A stretch of 64,000 nt of DNA, from positions 103,636 to 167,635 of the forward strand of contig JAPJBO010000494.1 in the NCBI GenBank assembly GCA_030068145.1, read 5' to 3'. The DNA is from Diplonema papillatum. Its lineage: Eukaryota > Euglenozoa > Diplonemea > Diplonemida > Diplonemidae. The notes under the pieces were generated by a model. That model searched no databases. It had not been told where the DNA came from and was given only the letters and a program-made list of their open reading frames with translations. The position numbers and the translations under genes are program-made. Positions 61,590-64,000 of this stretch are shown here, piece after piece. Within the stretch, counting starts at the first letter, position 1, and each line of letters begins with the position of its first letter.

Positions 61590-61961
61590 ATGGTTCGGGT
61601 CGGAGTTGTGCTTGAAAAATCTGGTGTTCGAGAGTTCGTGTGGAAGCAGTCAAGGTATGTGAAGTTCCGAGTCAGCGAAAAGGTTCTGACAGAGCTATGG
61701 GTACATATTTTTGTTGATATTTTGACCGATGCATCCAACGAAACCGTCACAGGAATTCGAAGCTCCTACGAACGACGTTCTTTCAAGGGTCGCAACTTCG
61801 GGAGAACGTGCCCCCCCATTTCGACATGCAACAGTTGCCTATCACGTTTTCGGTGTTCCTTCAGCAAAGTGCTCCTGAGAGGTCGTGAAGTCCAAGAAGC
61901 TGGCCATCAAAGGCCCCGGAATTCTCAATGGGTGGTCTTGGGGTTGGGGGACAAAATCTGA
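61590..61961 (+). pseudogene. ORF remnant in unit 1 of the duplication
   Basis: An ATG ORF of 123 residues (MVRVGVVLEKSGVREFVWKQ..., with EKVLTELWVHIFVDILTDAS and a CxxC) is copied at 62828 in unit 2, where one T is missing in the 'catatttttg' run and shifts the frame after ~43 codons; three bases are also missing further on. The 5' part reads like protein; I recognise no family. Likely a gene fragment carried by the repeat. Confidence 0.35.
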
Positions 61962-62113
61962 CTTGCCACCTCCTCGCGGTGTCCCCTGGAAACGTGTTTT
62001 TCGAAACGCGGCCAAGGCAAGCAGTTCCTTTGCTGTGGGTGAAAGCCCCTAACTTCGTATCTGGCCTCCGAGCTGTGCACCTACTCTTCCCAGGCGTAAA
62101 AAAGGTCGGCAAG

Positions 62114-62340
62114 AAAGCAGCAGCAGCAGCAAGGCAGCAGCAGCAAGGCAGCCACGGCAAGGCAGCCGCGGCAAGGCAGCAACGGCAATGCAGCAGCAGA
62201 AGCAAGACAGCAGCGGCAAGGCAGCAGCAGCAAGGCAAGACAGCAGCGGCAAGGCAGGAGCGGCAGCAGGACAGCAGCAGCAAGGCAGCAGCAGCAAGGC
62301 AGCAGCGGCAAGGCAGCAGCAGCAAGGCAGCCAGAGCAAG
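62114..62340 (+). repeat. GCAGCAGCAAG-type minisatellite, array 1
   Basis: Variable 12-18-base units built from 'ggcagcagcagcaa' with 'agcggc' and 'aagaca' variants. All frames are Gln/Ala/Arg/Lys or their complements, so no gene is called. Confidence 0.92.
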
Positions 62341-62409
62341 ACAGCAGCGGTTAATCAGCAGGAGGAAGAGCACCAACAGAAGGCAGCAGACAGGATAGGA
62401 GCTTTGAGG

Positions 62410-62631
62410 GGGGACAAAATCTGACTTGCCACCTCCTCGCGGTGTCCCCTGGAAACGTGTTTTTCGAAACGCGGCCAAGGCAAGCAGTACCTTTGCTGTG
62501 GGTGAAAGCCCCTTACTTCGTATCTGGCGTCCGAGCTGCGCACCTACCCTTCCCGGGCGTAAAAGATCCTGCCCCAAGCTGCCCAGCAGGAACGGGGGGG
62601 GCGGTGCAAAGAGGCACCTTCCAGGTGAGCC
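62410..62631 (+). repeat. 85-bp block copy c plus 172-bp repeat copy 2
   Basis: Extends the shared block into the sequence also present at 60506-60677. Confidence 0.85.
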
Positions 62632-63332
62632 CGCAAACCCGCCCCGCAAACCCGCACTCGGTGGCCCTGCGGGCCCCCTCGTGCATTTGATGGATTCTCA
62701 GCGCTTTGATGTGGGCCTTCTTGTCCAGGTTCGGCCTCTTGTGTGAAGAGGCCGACTCGAAAGAAAACAGGATTCAGCACACACAACGCAAACAGGAACT
62801 AGAAGAAGAAAAGAAATTCACAAGATGGTTCGGGTCGGAGTTGTGCTTGAAAAATCTGGTGTTCGAGAGTTCGTGTGCAAGCAGTCAAGGTATGTGAAGT
62901 TACGAGTCAGCGAAAAGGTTCTGTCAGAGCTATGGGTGCATATTTTGTTGATATTTTGACCGATGCATCCAACGAAACCGTCACAGGAATTCGAAGCTCC
63001 TACGAACGACGTTCTTTCGGTCGCAACTTCGGGAGAACGTGCCCTCCCCATTTCGACATGCAACAGTTGCCTATCACGTTTTCGGTGTTCCTTCAGCAAA
63101 GTGGTCCTGAGAGGTCGTGAAGTCCAAGAAGCTGGCCATCAAAGGCCCCTGGGTGGTCTTGGGGTTGGGGGACAAAATCTGACTTGCCACCTCCTCGCGG
63201 TGTCCCCTGGAAACGTGTTTTTCGAAACGCGGCCAAGGCAAGCAGTTCCTTTGCTGTGGGTGAAAGCCCCTAACTTCGTATCTGGCCTCCGAGCTGCGCA
63301 CCTACCCTTCCCAGGCGTAAAAAAGGTCGGCA

Positions 63333-64000
63333 AGAAAGCAGCAGCAGCAGCAAGGCAGCAGCAGAAGCAAGACAGCTGCGGGAAGACACGAGCAGCAAGG
63401 CAGCTGCGGCAAGGCAAGAGCGGCAAGGCAGCAGCAGCACGACAGCCGCGGCAAGGCAGCAGCAGCAAGGCAGCAGCAAGGCAGCAGCGGCACAGCGGCA
63501 AGGCGGCAGCATCGCCAAGGCGGCATCAGCAAGGCAGCAGCAGCAGCAAGACAGCAGCAGCAGCAAGGTAGCAGCAGCAGCAAGGCAGCCGCGGCAAGGC
63601 AGCACCAGCAAGGCAGCAGCAGAAGCAAGCCACCAGCAACAAGGCAGCGGCGGCAAGGCAGCAGGAGAAGCAAGACAGCAGCGGCAAGACACCGGCAGCA
63701 AGACAGCATCGGCAAGGCAACAGCGGCAAGGCGGCAGCAGTTCGATAGCAGCGGCAAGGCGGCATCAGCAAGGCAGCCGCGGTAAGGCAGCAGCAGCAAG
63801 GCAGCAGCAGCAGCAAGGCAGCCGCGGCAAGGCAGCAGCAGCAAGGCAGCAGGAGCAGCAAGGCAGCAGCAGAAGCAAGACTGCAGCGGCAAGGCAGCAG
63901 CAGCAGCAGGACAGCAGCAGCAAGGCAGCATCAGCAAGGCAGCCGCGGCAAGGCAGCAGCAGAAGCAAGACAGCAGCGGCAAGACACCAGCAGCAAGGCA
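63333..64000 (+). repeat. GCAGCAGCAAG-type minisatellite, array 2 (runs off the window)
   Basis: Same unit family as array 1 but at least 668 bases, continuing to the last base. Preceded by the same 'ggcgtaaaaaaggtcggcaag' junction as array 1, so the arrays are homologous and have expanded differently. Confidence 0.93.

Larger units (their letters stand above)
61411..63340 (+). repeat. Tandem duplication of a ~1.23-kb unit
   Basis: The block 'actcggtggccctgcggg' at 61421 recurs at 62656 (offset 1235), and 'acaaaatctg' at 61951 recurs at 63172 (offset 1221), so the unit is about 1.22-1.24 kb with small indels. Both units contain the ORF remnant, the 85-bp block and the GCA-rich minisatellite. 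Confidence 0.9.

Noticed and set aside
61861-63982. Long Leu/Cys/Ala-rich minus-strand ORFs
   Set aside because: They are the complement of the GCAGCAGCAAG minisatellite; composition is entirely set by the repeat.
1-64000. CRISPR array, bacterial operon or prophage
   Set aside because: Introns, eukaryote-specific families and repeat types show this is eukaryotic nuclear DNA; no regular spacer array was seen.

Overview
This looks like nuclear DNA of a flagellated protist, most plausibly a euglenozoan of the diplonemid type. The main reason is layout: every gene I can support, about 16 over the first 58.6 kb, lies on the + strand, as expected of polycistronic arrays processed by spliced-leader trans-splicing. 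Several genes nevertheless carry conventional introns, mostly with GTATG-type donors and AG acceptors, which argues against kinetoplastids. Intergenic regions are moderately long (0.4-1.6 kb) and some genes are preceded by a pyrimidine tract plus AG. The taxonomic call is inference; no rRNA, tRNA or spliced-leader RNA gene was recognised. All family calls come from reading the sequence against remembered family features; no database search was run.

Layout. 1-5.6 kb: 3' part of a pseudo-receiver/STE11-like protein kinase, a two-exon RNF212/Zip3-type RING protein, and a two-exon dihydropteridine reductase. 7.0-11.4 kb: two tandem secreted carboxylesterases. 12.6-16.9 kb: the NatB auxiliary subunit NAA25, rebuilt from five phase-compatible exons. 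18.2-21.6 kb: a PH-like protein of unknown role. 22.3-30.9 kb: a 2,864-residue membrane protein that combines a large Ig-like ectodomain with a STRA6-like (retinol-binding-protein receptor) membrane domain and a C-terminal insertion. 32.5-41.7 kb: a CPLANE1-like ciliary protein and a tightly linked downstream ORF. 42.5-44.3 kb: a mitochondrial PDK/BCKDK-type kinase in three exons.

45.4-50.8 kb: a Cys-rich zinc-binding protein followed by a 3.5-kb repeat-filled interval and another ORF that may be its second exon. 51.3-58.6 kb: a disordered protein, a PPR protein (probably mitochondrial RNA metabolism) and an intact hormone-sensitive lipase. From 59.5 kb to the end the window has no supportable intact gene. 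It holds tandem and dispersed repeats: an 89-bp triplicate, a 1.2-kb tandem duplication with a decayed ORF, several copies of a shared 85-bp block, A homopolymers and a GCA/AAG-rich minisatellite that runs off the window.

The genes do not form one pathway; the neighbourhood is the functionally mixed kind seen in trans-spliced arrays. Themes that recur are lipid/ester chemistry (two esterases, HSL, STRA6-like protein), mitochondrial control (PDK, PPR) and flagellar biology (CPLANE1-like). The strongest candidate for a little-described system is the giant STRA6-like protein. Coordinates ignore non-ATG starts: for several genes the first in-frame ATG is used.
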